Assembly: GCA_013397865.1 (NCBI GenBank)
Contig: VZTI01002650.1
Coordinates: 769,607-833,606, forward strand
DNA: 64,000 bases
DNA from: Struthidea cinerea
Taxonomy: Eukaryota; Chordata; Aves; Passeriformes; Corcoracidae
Direction: 5' to 3'
Shown: positions 14,501-23,995 of the stretch, piece after piece
Position numbering within the stretch: the stretch's first letter is position 1
Layout: each line of letters begins with the position of its first letter
Translations under genes and position numbers: made by a program
The notes under the pieces: model-generated
What the model was told of the DNA's origin: nothing
The model's input: the letters and a program-made list of their open reading frames with translations, nothing else
Databases searched by the model: none

Positions 14501-17500
14501 GGGAGGATGTTTTTTTTGTTTTGTTTTTAATCTGAATCAGTTAGTTGGAAAGCTCTCTGTAGGCTAACTCCATACCTTGTGCAATCATGGAGTATTTGTA
14601 TCTACCATGGGACTATATGGGGAAGAGAAAAGATAGGAAGCTGCCTTGTGCTGCTTTATGGATGGAAGTAATACTGCAAAATGCAATGATTTGTGGGATT
14701 TCATCAGCTAAATAAACTGTTGCAAACTTTGCTCATTTTGAGCTTTTTTAATTATGAAGACTAGAGCTTTCAGAAGTAACACGATAAGGATTAGAAGTAG
14801 ATAAACCAACTTTAGAAGCAAGGATGTAGACTACTTGCTACAGGATTTTTGAAATGTCTGATGTGAAGTGATTTACAGTATTGTACTAACTTAATGAAAC
14901 AGGCACCTTGCTTCCATGAAAGACAAAAAAGGGTAATTACAGCATATGGAGATAAAGGGGGGAAAAAGCGTATAAATCAGCCTTTTACCACTTTCTCTTT
15001 TGCATGAAAATTTTAAACAGTGTGCATCTCTCCAAACACTACACTTGCCTTCATTGACCAGCAGACTACCTATGTTTGACTGCTATGATTTTCTTTTTTC
15101 CCTTAGCATATTGATCAAGTGTTCAAACATAAGGAACTGCAGCAACAACTTGTGGATGCCAAACTTCAGCAAACTACCCAACTTATTAAAGAAGCAGAGG
15201 AAAAGCATCAGCGAGAACGGGAGTTTGTAAGTAAACTCTATATATGTTAAGAGAAATACGCACACCAAGCCAGACTTCGCCTGATTTAAAGCAAATACAG
15301 CAAATTGAGAGGATCATCTTTTGAAAGTTAGGATAGATTTCAACAAGGAGACTGAGATTTAAGTTTTGTATATGATGCCTGTAATATTGATGCCCATGCT
15401 AACAGGCAAGTAATGTTACTTGTTTGCATTTTCTCAGCAAATATGGGGAATATCAATTAAATTTCTCTTAGACTGGGGAACATGCTGTGAAACACCAAAA
15501 GTACTTTCTGCGGTCAAGAGTTGTAACCTCTGTTTCTATGCTATAAGAAATAACAAATACAGAATAGAGCACCTGTTTTTCTGTTGTTTACCCCCCAAAT
15601 TGTGTGTGTGGTGTTTCATTTGTATGTTGATAATCAGCAATGTACTTGCAGTCTTCTGAGAAGTTTTCTTCCAATGAATCTGTAACTTCTAGACAAAAAA
15701 AACCTTGTTTTTTCTGTATAATCTTAAAATGACCATGCAGTGTTGGATTCTTCTATTTTTTTTTTTAATGTAATTTCTGAGTCACAAGCAAATGAAGATC
15801 TCTTCAAAGGTGAACCTACAAAATGGTGTCAAGTTGAAGTAAAATTGTTTTGAACTAGTCTGCAAAGATAATATTGTGACTGGAGAAATGAAAGTGGAAA
15901 ATAAATTAGAGAGGTTACAAAGCAGTTACAAATTACATAGAGTTTGTTAATTAACTATTCATAATTTAGCAGCTCAAACTTGCTAGAGAAATAAAAACAC
16001 TGACTCATGTTACCAGTTAGAAAAATGTCTCAATACAAATCTCTGCATGCCATCACATGCTTTAAATTGTATATATGAAAATATAGTGTAGTAACAAAAA
16101 AAGCCTGTGTGAGAAAATATGGTTGAATAGCCCTTAGGTGATGTTAATATTTGTTCATTTTTAATCATAGATCAAGTTAAGCCATTTTTGGGAGTACTTT
16201 TGTTCATTATCTGGCTTTTTGCATTGTTTTTTAGCTGCTAAAAGAAGCTACAGAGTCCAGACACAAATGTGAACAGATGAAGCAACAGGAAGCTCAGCTG
16301 AAGCAGCAGGTATCTTTTTTTAATGGAGAGATCTTCAGTAACAGTTCCAAAAAGAAAATACCAAGAGATTTGTGACTGTAGTGAACATAATGCAACATCT
16401 GAAAAAGCTTAATATTCATCAGATTCTTGTGAAGAGTACTTTGTATTTTTTAATGAAGTCTTAAATTTAATTTCCAGTGATTTTCAGGTAGTGAAGCATG
16501 AAATATAAATTGTAAAGAATTGATGTTTTGTACTTGCTGTTTAATACATCTGGAGAGGACTGTTCCTGGAAGATGCTAAGCATTGAATTTCTGGAGTTAG
16601 TGCCCTTTTAAATTAATAGTGTTAATACTACAAAGACTAGAATATAGGAAAACTTAAGAAGTAAAGCTTAGGAAAGCATGGCTTCTCTGAAAATATTGTT
16701 CTCTTGTGACTGTAAAGAGTTGTGTGGGGATTTTTACTCAGGCAGGTTTTAGAATCTGTTTCCATCACCACCTGTTGTGGAGGATTGGGAGCAAGCAATG
16801 TCACGTTTATCCCTGTAGTTATTCAGCCTTAGTAACCTGACTGTCTCTGTCCACAGACCCTGCTGTCTTCAAATTATTTTCTTGTAATGTAAATGCTACA
16901 GCAAAATCCCCTCTGAGAGAGGAGAGATGGTCTCCAGTTTTTGTGCTTTGGTTCTGGATCACCTGCAGTCATTGACCACACGTGAGCTCAGCACTAGGCA
17001 CAGGGAAATGGTAGCTCCAGCCAACACCAGAGCAGTGGGAAGCAGTAGCCATTCTGTTCACTGTGTGTGTTCACTGTGTGTCACTGCTTCATTTGAGGTT
17101 TTGTAGGAAGTCTCTGTCCTGGTTTCAGCTGGAATAGAGTAAATTTCTCTTCTGTAGCTGTGTTTTGGATTCATCATAAGAATAGCATTGATAGCACACA
17201 GATGTTTTGGCTGTTGATAAATTGTGATTACCTTAAGTCAAGGGCTCTTTTACATCTTATGCTCTGCTAGTGAGGAGGTACACAAGAAAGCCCAAAAAAC
17301 TGGGAGCATAGCTGGGACAGGTGACCCTGTCCAAAAGACCAGAGAACATCATGCCCAGTATATAAACTGGGGGGGTTACCCAGAAAGGGAGCTGATGTGG
17401 GCTTGGGAATGGGGTCTGGCATTATTGGGTGGTGAGCAACTGTGTTGTGTGTTACTTGTTTTTTCTTTTTTGTAATCATTATCACCGTTATCATCTATTA

Positions 17501-20500
17501 TTATTGTGTTTTACTTTGTTTCAATTATTAAACTTCTTACCTCAACCTACAGTTTTGATTCTCCTCCCCACCTCACTGGGGTGGGAAGTGGGGATGAGTG
17601 AGCAGCTGTGGTGCTTAGTTGCCAGTTGGGCTTAAACCATGCCAGCATCTTTGAAAGTTGTTCCATGCCCTTTTTTCACACTTAGTGTACCCAGTTCTTT
17701 TCTAGGCTTTCCAGGAGTTAGGTTTAAAGCATGTGTGTAGTTAGATGTAATCGTACACATCTCTATTGGACTTTAACACAGGAATATCCAGATACTTCCA
17801 AATGGTTTTTTGGCCATGCTTAGTCTTTTATGGTTTTTTCCAAGTTGATTACCCTTTATTTAAAATCTCACTGCCTTTTTTTGTTGTTTTTAACAGTTAC
17901 AATGGGTATAGTTAGTGGTTTCTTGGGGCCAACAGATTTTTTTTTTATAGAATATGATGAACTAGAAGGTTCAGTGACAATAATGGCAAAGAGCCATGAT
18001 GAACTGCTGACAAGCTAGGCTGATTCCTGTTATGAAATTCCCATTTACTAATAGAGCAAACCACAGTATTTCTATGCTCTGAATTGTATTGTCCTGCAAC
18101 CCCCAGTGTAAGAATTGAGAAAACCTACTACTCTTCACTTGGAGTAAGAAGTTACTGTTAAATGGTCATGTATTCTTAGAACGTCAAATCCCACACTGGT
18201 TAACAATAATTTTTTTAAGACTATGTTATTAAACATATTTTGCAGTTCTTTCTTGGTGATTTACCTTGCAGTGCAGGGCAAGAAGATTTTCTGTCATTGA
18301 GTGTTAATGCTCTTCACTTTCTAAATTGTAATGCTTTTCACTGTTGCGTTAATTTCTTTTCAATATTCACTTTCCATGATTTTTGCTCACTGGGCAGATT
18401 ACATTGGTTGTGAATGTGTATTTTGATTTCTGAAATCAATCCTGTTTGTTTTGTCCCAGCCTTGGTTATTAGCTTTGGCTGGTTAAGGTGGAAAGGTAGG
18501 TAATTCCTAAGTTTTAATTTCACTAACCAGCTGCTGAATTTCCTGTATACATGTATGTTCCACAGATTTTTTTTTTTTTTCCAGTGGGGAAGTAAAAATG
18601 AGGTAGTGATGAACTGTGATATCTTCCAACATTTTATTAAACATAATACTCTTTTTGCTTTAGAATACACTGCTGTTCTATAAACACAGACCTCTACTTC
18701 ACATATAATTTGAATAGCACATTTTCAAATAAGGTCTGCATGCTCCTCAAATGGAAATTGTACTATAGTTTAAAAAAAAAAAGGAAGTTCATGTTTTATT
18801 ATTTCTAGTTTCATTTTGCCTTGTACCTACGTATTTTTGTATTTGTGTACGCTGTTCAGATTAATGTTTCTGCCTCTTTTCCAATAGCTTTCTCTTTACA
18901 TGGATAAGTTTGAAGAATTCCAGACCACCATGGCAAAAAGTAATGAGCTCTTTACAACTTTCAGACAAGAAATGGAGAAGGTATTTACAGTATTACCTAG
19001 TTTCTTAAAAAGTAATACAGAAATGTATGCTGTTAGTGGGTTGCATTTTTAGATTTTATAAGCATTTGCCTTCTGAAAATAGAAGGAGTATTTTGACAAT
19101 TTTACAATTTCATTTGGATCAGAAGACAGGGTATAAGAATTATGGAAGAGAATTATGTCATTTTTTTCTGTTTTTTGACATACTTAAATAATACCTCAAT
19201 TGTAATTTCACTATTTTACCAAATATTGCTTCTCATTCTCTTTGGCTGTGCTTATGTTTTGAAACTTCTTTTCCTGGAGCTTTTTATTACTTGTACTTGG
19301 AAGTTACTAGTCTGTTTCTTTTAAGACTCAATCTTGTTTTCTTTGAATGCAGAATCTATTTGTGGGGTTGATTTTGTTCAGAAGCACTTCTCCAAAATAA
19401 CTTGTTCAAACTGGACTTGGAAAGTAATGCTAAGAAGTCGAATTACTCATGTAAAACAACCTAAGTTGCAACAGAAGCCACAAAATTGAATCTTTTATTT
19501 ATCTTTTGTAGATGACAAAGAAGATTAAGAAACTGGAGAAGGAAACCATTGTGTGGCGTACAAAATGGGAAAACAACAACAAGGCTCTTCTGCAAATGGC
19601 TGAAGAGGTAATCGTCTTTTAAGCAGCAGTATGGTTCAGCTAGAGTCTGAGTCCTAAAAAACTTCATACATTTTTTCAGTTTTAGAGAACTGGAAATAAT
19701 ACACTCCAGCCTCTTCTTGGGTTGTCTGCATTATATTTCCTGTCATGTAAGGTATTGTCAGGCCTTCCAGGCATGGGTAATGGAAGGCTATTATGTAAAT
19801 CTAAGCTGATGGCACAAAAAAAATTGAGCCTTGTCTTTGCTTACTGTGTAATTGGTGGGATAATGTGTATGAAATCATACTAGCTGAAGGAATTGACTAT
19901 TTCAGTATGCTGAGCAAAGTTCAACCAGTGCTGTGATAGAAATCTGTTTGAAATACAGGAGATTGACATGAAGGAAGTAACCCCTGTGTGAGGGGTCGAT
20001 TGCTTTCTTGCATTGCTGCTGCTTTGAGGTCATGAAATGCCATTACTTATTTGTGGTCCAGCAGGAGCTGCACAGTGCAGCTGTGCCTACACTGTCCAAG
20101 GCCTGGTTCGGGTATATGAGGTCTAGCCTTGGCAAACTGTGCTTGATTTGAGTAGGTTCTGCTGTAGTGCTGTTTATCTTTCCCTCCTTTCTTATAAGGA
20201 GCTTATTAGGAGAGCCACAAGTATGGTACGTTCTGGCCTGGATTCTGGTGATGGATTTTGGATTTCTTGCTTCTATGCCCTTCTCCTCCCCGTAGTTGCC
20301 ATTATTTGGGTTGTAGTTGATTGACAGTGTTATGGGATTTCATAGTTAGGGTCCTGGTTGATGCCCAGCCCTTACTTACAGTTAGCATTAAGTGGTTATG
20401 TAGTTCTCATTGCTTGTTTTTAAAGGCATCCGTTGCCACTCCAGCTCATGGTTATTCTGAGGAAATTGGCTCTAGTTCAGCTGGAATTTGGCCTACTGGA

Positions 20501-20926
20501 TTAATTAAGACTTAATATTCAAGATTAAATAGTGGTGATTCTTTTCGTTAATTTAGGGGGGAAAAACGATTGTATCACGGAATTTTTATTTCCTTTGTCC
20601 TTCAGAAAACAGTAAGAGATAAAGAATACAAAGGCTTTCAAATAAAACTGGAGCGTTTGGAAAAGCTATGCAGGGCCCTTCAGACAGAAAGGAACGAGCT
20701 GAATGAGAAGGTGGAAGTGCTCAAGGAACAGGTATCTCTTAGAGAAGCAGATGTGGATCTGGCTGTGCAGGTGTTGCAGTCCTGCACACTCAATTCCCAT
20801 GAGGAGCTGGGAACTCCCATTGACACGGAACCAGGAATCCAACCCGATGCGGAATCACGTGCAGCAAATAGCTCCGAAAAGACTGTCTCAACAAGTCCTG
20901 TTCCTGGCACTGAATCTGTAGACTAA
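8271..20926 (+). CDS. TXLNG: Gamma-taxilin (TXLNG/FIAT), 9 coding exons
   Basis: Gamma-taxilin is a long coiled-coil protein. Family work reports binding to free syntaxins, inhibition of ATF4-driven transcription (the FIAT form) and a role at centrosomes. Nine exons with GT-AG borders have coding lengths 301, 92, 171, 195, 120, 75, 93, 96 and 321 nt, totalling 1,464 nt (487 aa plus stop). Residues 1-100 are acidic and weakly conserved but keep the segment EARTDPPDGQQD. Residues about 101-420 form the taxilin coiled coil (KEVLLLMQALNTLSTPEEKL, then long heptad-rich helices such as HFQITLNEIQAQLEQHDIHN). The tail from about 425 is divergent but ends in ESVD, as in human. The ATG has G at -3 and +4. 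Human gamma-taxilin is about 528 aa; the difference is roughly the exon-1-encoded N terminus, not found here. The frame stays open from the exon-2 acceptor to the ATG, so a longer isoform is possible. Confidence 0.97.
9252..9343 (+). CDS. TXLNG: TXLNG exon 3
   Basis: The acceptor is TTTCATAG and the donor is CTG|GTAAGT. It completes Gly101 and encodes KEVLLLMQALNTLSTPEEKL followed by AALCKKYADL, the start of the taxilin domain. It leaves phase 0. Confidence 0.97.
9344..12579 (+). other. TXLNG intron 3, nothing recognised
   Basis: This 3.2 kb intron holds no coding exon, CR1 tail, LTR or RNA gene that I can recognise. Short open frames in it lack flanking splice signals or family resemblance. 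A run of T and AT-rich sequence precedes the next acceptor. Confidence 0.7.
12580..12750 (+). CDS. TXLNG: TXLNG exon 4
   Basis: The acceptor is AACTATAG and the donor is AAG|GTTAGT; the length is 57 codons (residues 132-188). It encodes LEESRNVQKQMKILQKKQAQ and later SKLESLCRELQRHNKTLK, a core, nearly invariant part of the taxilin coiled coil. It starts and ends in phase 0. Confidence 0.98.
13495..13689 (+). CDS. TXLNG: TXLNG exon 5
   Basis: The acceptor is CATAAAAG, with a poor pyrimidine tract, and the donor is the weak GAG|GTGCTT; the length is 65 codons (residues 189-253). It encodes EENMQQAREEEERRKEATAH through EKLKKLIEQYALREE. Read-through past the donor would add six codons and stop. 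The next exon (HIDQVFKHKE) joins in frame, which supports the donor despite its weakness. Confidence 0.97.
13690..15106 (+). other. TXLNG intron 5 with a CR1 tail
   Basis: Apart from the CR1 fragment at 13,941-14,086, this 1.4 kb intron shows nothing I can identify. It ends in a strong pyrimidine tract before the exon 6 acceptor (TTTTCCCTTAG). Confidence 0.75.
13941..14086 (+). repeat. CR1 LINE 3' fragment, sense to TXLNG
   Basis: The sequence follows the usual 3' end of avian CR1: a degenerate AATAAG-TTGTCCAGAGATTGTGGAA start, a TATTCAGAACTCAGCTGGGCAAG middle and a GGCCTCCAAAGGTTACTTCCAAC end (parts quoted loosely). It carries many substitutions, so it is an old, 5'-truncated copy. Borders are approximate. 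Confidence 0.8.
15107..15226 (+). CDS. TXLNG: TXLNG exon 6
   Basis: The acceptor is CCCTTAG and the donor is TTT|GTAAGT; the length is 40 codons (residues 254-293). It encodes HIDQVFKHKELQQQLVDAKL and QQTTQLIKEAEEKHQREREF, continuing the coiled coil. Confidence 0.98.
15227..16234 (+). other. TXLNG intron 6, nothing recognised
   Basis: About 1 kb of AT-rich intron with no repeat family or exon I can recognise. Confidence 0.7.
16235..16309 (+). CDS. TXLNG: TXLNG exon 7
   Basis: The acceptor is GTTTTTTAG and the donor is CAG|GTATCT; the length is 25 codons (residues 294-318). It encodes LLKEATESRHKCEQMKQQEA then QLKQQ. It joins in phase 0 on both sides. Confidence 0.97.
16310..18887 (+). other. 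TXLNG intron 7, contains an ERVL-type LTR
   Basis: This 2.6 kb intron carries one clear mobile element, the solo LTR at 17,115-17,644. The flanks (16,310-17,114 and 17,645-18,887) are AT-rich with no exon or other repeat that I recognise. Confidence 0.75.
17115..17644 (+). mobile_element. ERVL-type solo LTR, sense to TXLNG
   Basis: The element begins TGTCCTGGTTTCAGC and ends TTAAACCATGCCA, the characteristic ends of a common avian ERVL-related LTR. Inside are a TATA box (TATATAAA, 17,359-17,366), the following GGTGAGCAACTGTGTTGTG segment, a T/ATT-rich stretch, an ATTAAA polyadenylation signal at 17,527-17,532 and the BACK-half GGGTGGGAAGTGGGGATGAG type sequence. Only one LTR is present and there is no internal retroviral region, so it is a solo LTR. 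The 5-base flanks (GTCTC and GCATC) match at only three positions, so the target duplication has decayed or my borders are slightly off. Confidence 0.88.
18888..18980 (+). CDS. TXLNG: TXLNG exon 8
   Basis: The acceptor is TTTTCCAATAG and the donor is AAG|GTATTT; the length is 31 codons (residues 319-349). It encodes LSLYMDKFEEFQTTMAKSNE then LFTTFRQEMEK, one of the best conserved taxilin segments. Confidence 0.98.
18981..19511 (+). other. TXLNG intron 8, nothing recognised
   Basis: A short T-rich intron of about 530 bases without recognisable repeats or exons. Confidence 0.7.
19512..19607 (+). CDS. TXLNG: TXLNG exon 9
   Basis: The acceptor is CTTTTGTAG and the donor is GAG|GTAATC; the length is 32 codons (residues 350-381). 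It encodes MTKKIKKLEKETIVWRTKWE then NNNKALLQMAEE, the hallmark taxilin WRTKWE segment. Confidence 0.98.
19608..20605 (+). other. TXLNG intron 9, nothing recognised
   Basis: About 1 kb of intron with no recognised repeat, exon or RNA gene. It ends in a pyrimidine-rich acceptor (CCTTTGTCCTTCAG). Confidence 0.7.
20606..20926 (+). CDS. TXLNG: TXLNG exon 10, terminal coding exon
   Basis: The acceptor is GTCCTTCAG and the stop is TAA at 20,924-20,926; it holds 106 codons plus stop. It starts KTVRDKEYKGFQIKLERLEK and continues through the conserved LCRALQTERNELNEKVEVLK to the end of the coiled coil. It then changes to a low-conservation Ser/Thr/Glu-rich tail ending PGTESVD. The human tail is also divergent but shares the final ESVD. 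Confidence 0.96.
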   Translation, partial: KTVRDKEYKGFQIKLERLEKLCRALQTERNELNEKVEVLKEQVSLREADVDLAVQVLQSCTLNSHEELGTPIDTEPGIQPDAESRAANSSEKTVSTSPVPGTESVD

Positions 20927-23900
20927 AATGAAGTGTAAACACTGTATTGAGAGATATATTTTGTGTATAACTTTCTCTGTTGGTGGTAACTATTTGGTTT
21001 TGTGGTGAAAATTTTTTCTTACTTTTTCTACCATATCTGTATTTTCTTAGAACTACTGGACTTATGTGGTACAGGAAGCTGCATAGCAGCTTTAAATAGC
21101 TTAAACTATAAATTTTCCACAACTGTGTTGCACATCTGCCTCATTTTTTAAAAGAAAATATTTTTCCATAAAAGGATGCATGTGCGTTTCCTCCCCACAA
21201 CACAAATCACTGTCATGGAAGACTGTGTACAGATCTAATATCGTTTGGGGAAGATGGTGACAGCAGGTCACTCTTTTGTTTTAAAGAACAGCACTCTGGT
21301 TTTGTTCATTGATTTGCCACTCACTGTACTAAAGATTATCAATTTTTCCGGTAAATTTATCTACATAAGGATGTCTAATGGCCAGTAAAAAAGTCAGCTT
21401 TCCTCCTATATATGTTTTCATATATATGAATGGAAAAGTAAAGGTCCAGAATATAGTAAAAGATACGTTTAAAGGGTTTTATGTACTTTGTGGTATGAAA
21501 AAACAGCTTTGAAATACATTAATTTGCAGCTGGTGAAACAGGGTGTACAGCTTTTTGCAGATGTCTCAGGGTTGTGTTGTAAAGGTTAGTTTGGACTATT
21601 TGCCCTACCTGTGAACATGTTAAATATTAATGTGTGGGAAAATGTACAGTGATGCTACCGAGTGGGATTTTGCAGCTGTGGAGCCTATTGCACAGGTGTT
21701 GGTCACATTCTTCCCTCTTAGCTGCAGTGTGTCCACCACATGGTTATCCCGACTAGAGAAATCCATTCATGTCTGAGCAAACCTCTGGATTATCTGAAGA
21801 GCGGGCAAATAAGACACTTCCTGCTGGAGGTGTGGAAGACAGAAGTCTGGCATGTAGACTTCCTCTAATAGCCAGGTATGCGACGTATTTAAGTGTTAGT
21901 TAAGATTATGCTGGTTATAATTGAACATGAAGATTCAGATACTTTTCCTGAAGTACAACATGGAATTTCCTGCATGTTCAACCTCAAAGCTGCAGCAGTT
22001 GGCAGAGTGCCTTCCCAGTCAGGTTATCTGGTAAAGATGGTACTTCACATTCTTACACTAACATACCACAAGCAAAGCCCCCTTGTTAACCTTAAACCAT
22101 ACTGTATTTTCCTAGAAAATTTGATATCCACGTTATGACTTCTTTTCTTGAAAGGAACTAGGACCAACATTTACTTTTTAGCAAGGCAATGTGATCTAAC
22201 TATAAGCTACCCTGAACTTTAGTTCCCATGCATTTACTTTCTAGTTTTGGTTACTGTCATTATAAGAAATATGAACATGTGTAGCCTTTTCTGGTACTTA
22301 AAAGTTTTTTGCACTTACTTGGGAGGGGATTTCTGAATCAAGCACATCTCAACGAGCTTCCCACCCCCATTGCCCTTGGCAGTTCAGTGGCTAAATTACT
22401 TGAATGTTCAGGCTGCACTGAGCTCCCAGTCCTTTTCCTGTAGTGATGTACGTTGAAATACCTTAGCTGTCTCAGAGAGAAAGGTTATGTAAGGCCTAAC
22501 ACGTGTTAGCTCATACCACTAAGAGGAACTGTGCAAAACTGACATTTCTGAAATGGAGTAAATGGGAAGCTGGCCATCTTTCTCCTAAATTTGTGTGGGT
22601 TAATGTTTGTGGTCCAAGCACAATGCAGGAATGAAAAGAAGGTAGCAGTGAGCAGTCAGGTTAGATTCAGAGCTTTGAAATGTTGATCATGCGAACCCTA
22701 TAGCATAAAAATAACTGGAAAGAGATATTTCAGACTTGCTGTTCAAATTACTTGCTTTATAGAATCAAGCTTGAAAAAACAGGTGTTGTGAGAACTGGTT
22801 TTCAGCTAACACTAAGTACGATGTAATTTTCCTGAGGAAAAGTGAAAAACTTTGTATCTGGTGTATCATACCCTTGGCAAGGTAGGACATGCAGTTTTCT
22901 ATTTTTACAGTTTATTATTTGGACATTTGTATTCTGAACAATTCTTTCTGTAGCACTTGTTCTACATGGAGGCAAGAGTGAGTTTTTGGACCCTGCTGCA
23001 AGAATAGATTAAAGGGCTTTTAGAGACACGACAGATGTATAGAACAGCAATACAAGTATCTTTGTCACTGGCTAAATATGTAAATAAAGCAGAATGCCCC
23101 AAGTGAAAGGCTTTTAAAACGGGGATATCTTCTCTCTTTTCTACTGTCAACATACCCTTATCATAGCAACTTATCTGGCCAAGGCAAGCCGTACTTTGCT
23201 TCCTGGAACCAGTCAACAGAGTTGCATGCATTGCTTAAAAAGTGTTGTTTTTAAAAAAATACAAGTTGATGTAAGGGATAAGCTCAGCACTGTCACTGAT
23301 CTGCCATACTGCAGGCTCTTGCACTGCCAGGCTGCAGCCAAACGGGCTCCAGTAGGGTTTTTAAATAAATTTGTATTACTGCCTTTCTGCCACTACTACA
23401 AACCATTTAACTTGGGATATAAAGTGATGCAGCCTGAGATGAGTGTGTCTAATTGTCAAAACTGGGGCCTGATCAACAGTTTCACCATGATTAAGCTGCA
23501 AAAAGCTAAATGGTATGTGATTCAAGACCCAAATACGTGTATACATACACACGTAAGTTAGGGGGGCTGTATCTCTATTGTTTTGTCCTTCCTTTCATTA
23601 CACCTGGTTATGTTACAGTTCAATTCTCAGGTGTTGCAGAAAATCTACCTCTTTGGACTGTAGATGGAAATAACTGTGAAAAAAGTGATGCAGAAATCTA
23701 GTTTGTGCTAAACACACTGCTTTATTTTTACAACCCATGTCTGCTTTCATGAGGAAAAGTGATAAATGAACAGGCAGTCTTTGTTTTGCTTTTCAAAAAC
23801 ATTTTGTAGAGATTTTTCACTAATGTGAATCTGAAATTTTATCTACTCAATTCTGTATAGATTAAGTAAATAAGTATGCTTAATATATTGGACTCTGAGT

Positions 23901-23995
23901 TTTTCTTTAACATCATACTCATGTCTTCTAACTGAATCTGCTGAAACTGTATTTATTTTAAAAGTCAAGAGTGAAAATTAAAATATGTGAAATTT
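20927..23995 (+). other. TXLNG: Likely TXLNG 3' UTR, end uncertain
   Basis: The sequence after the stop has no splice-flanked coding segment and fits a long 3' UTR, as in mammalian TXLNG. Candidate polyadenylation signals on the + strand are AATAAA at 23,083-23,088 and 23,364-23,369 and ATTAAA at 23,977-23,982. Which is used cannot be told from sequence, so the right border is set after the last one as an outer limit. Confidence 0.45.
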
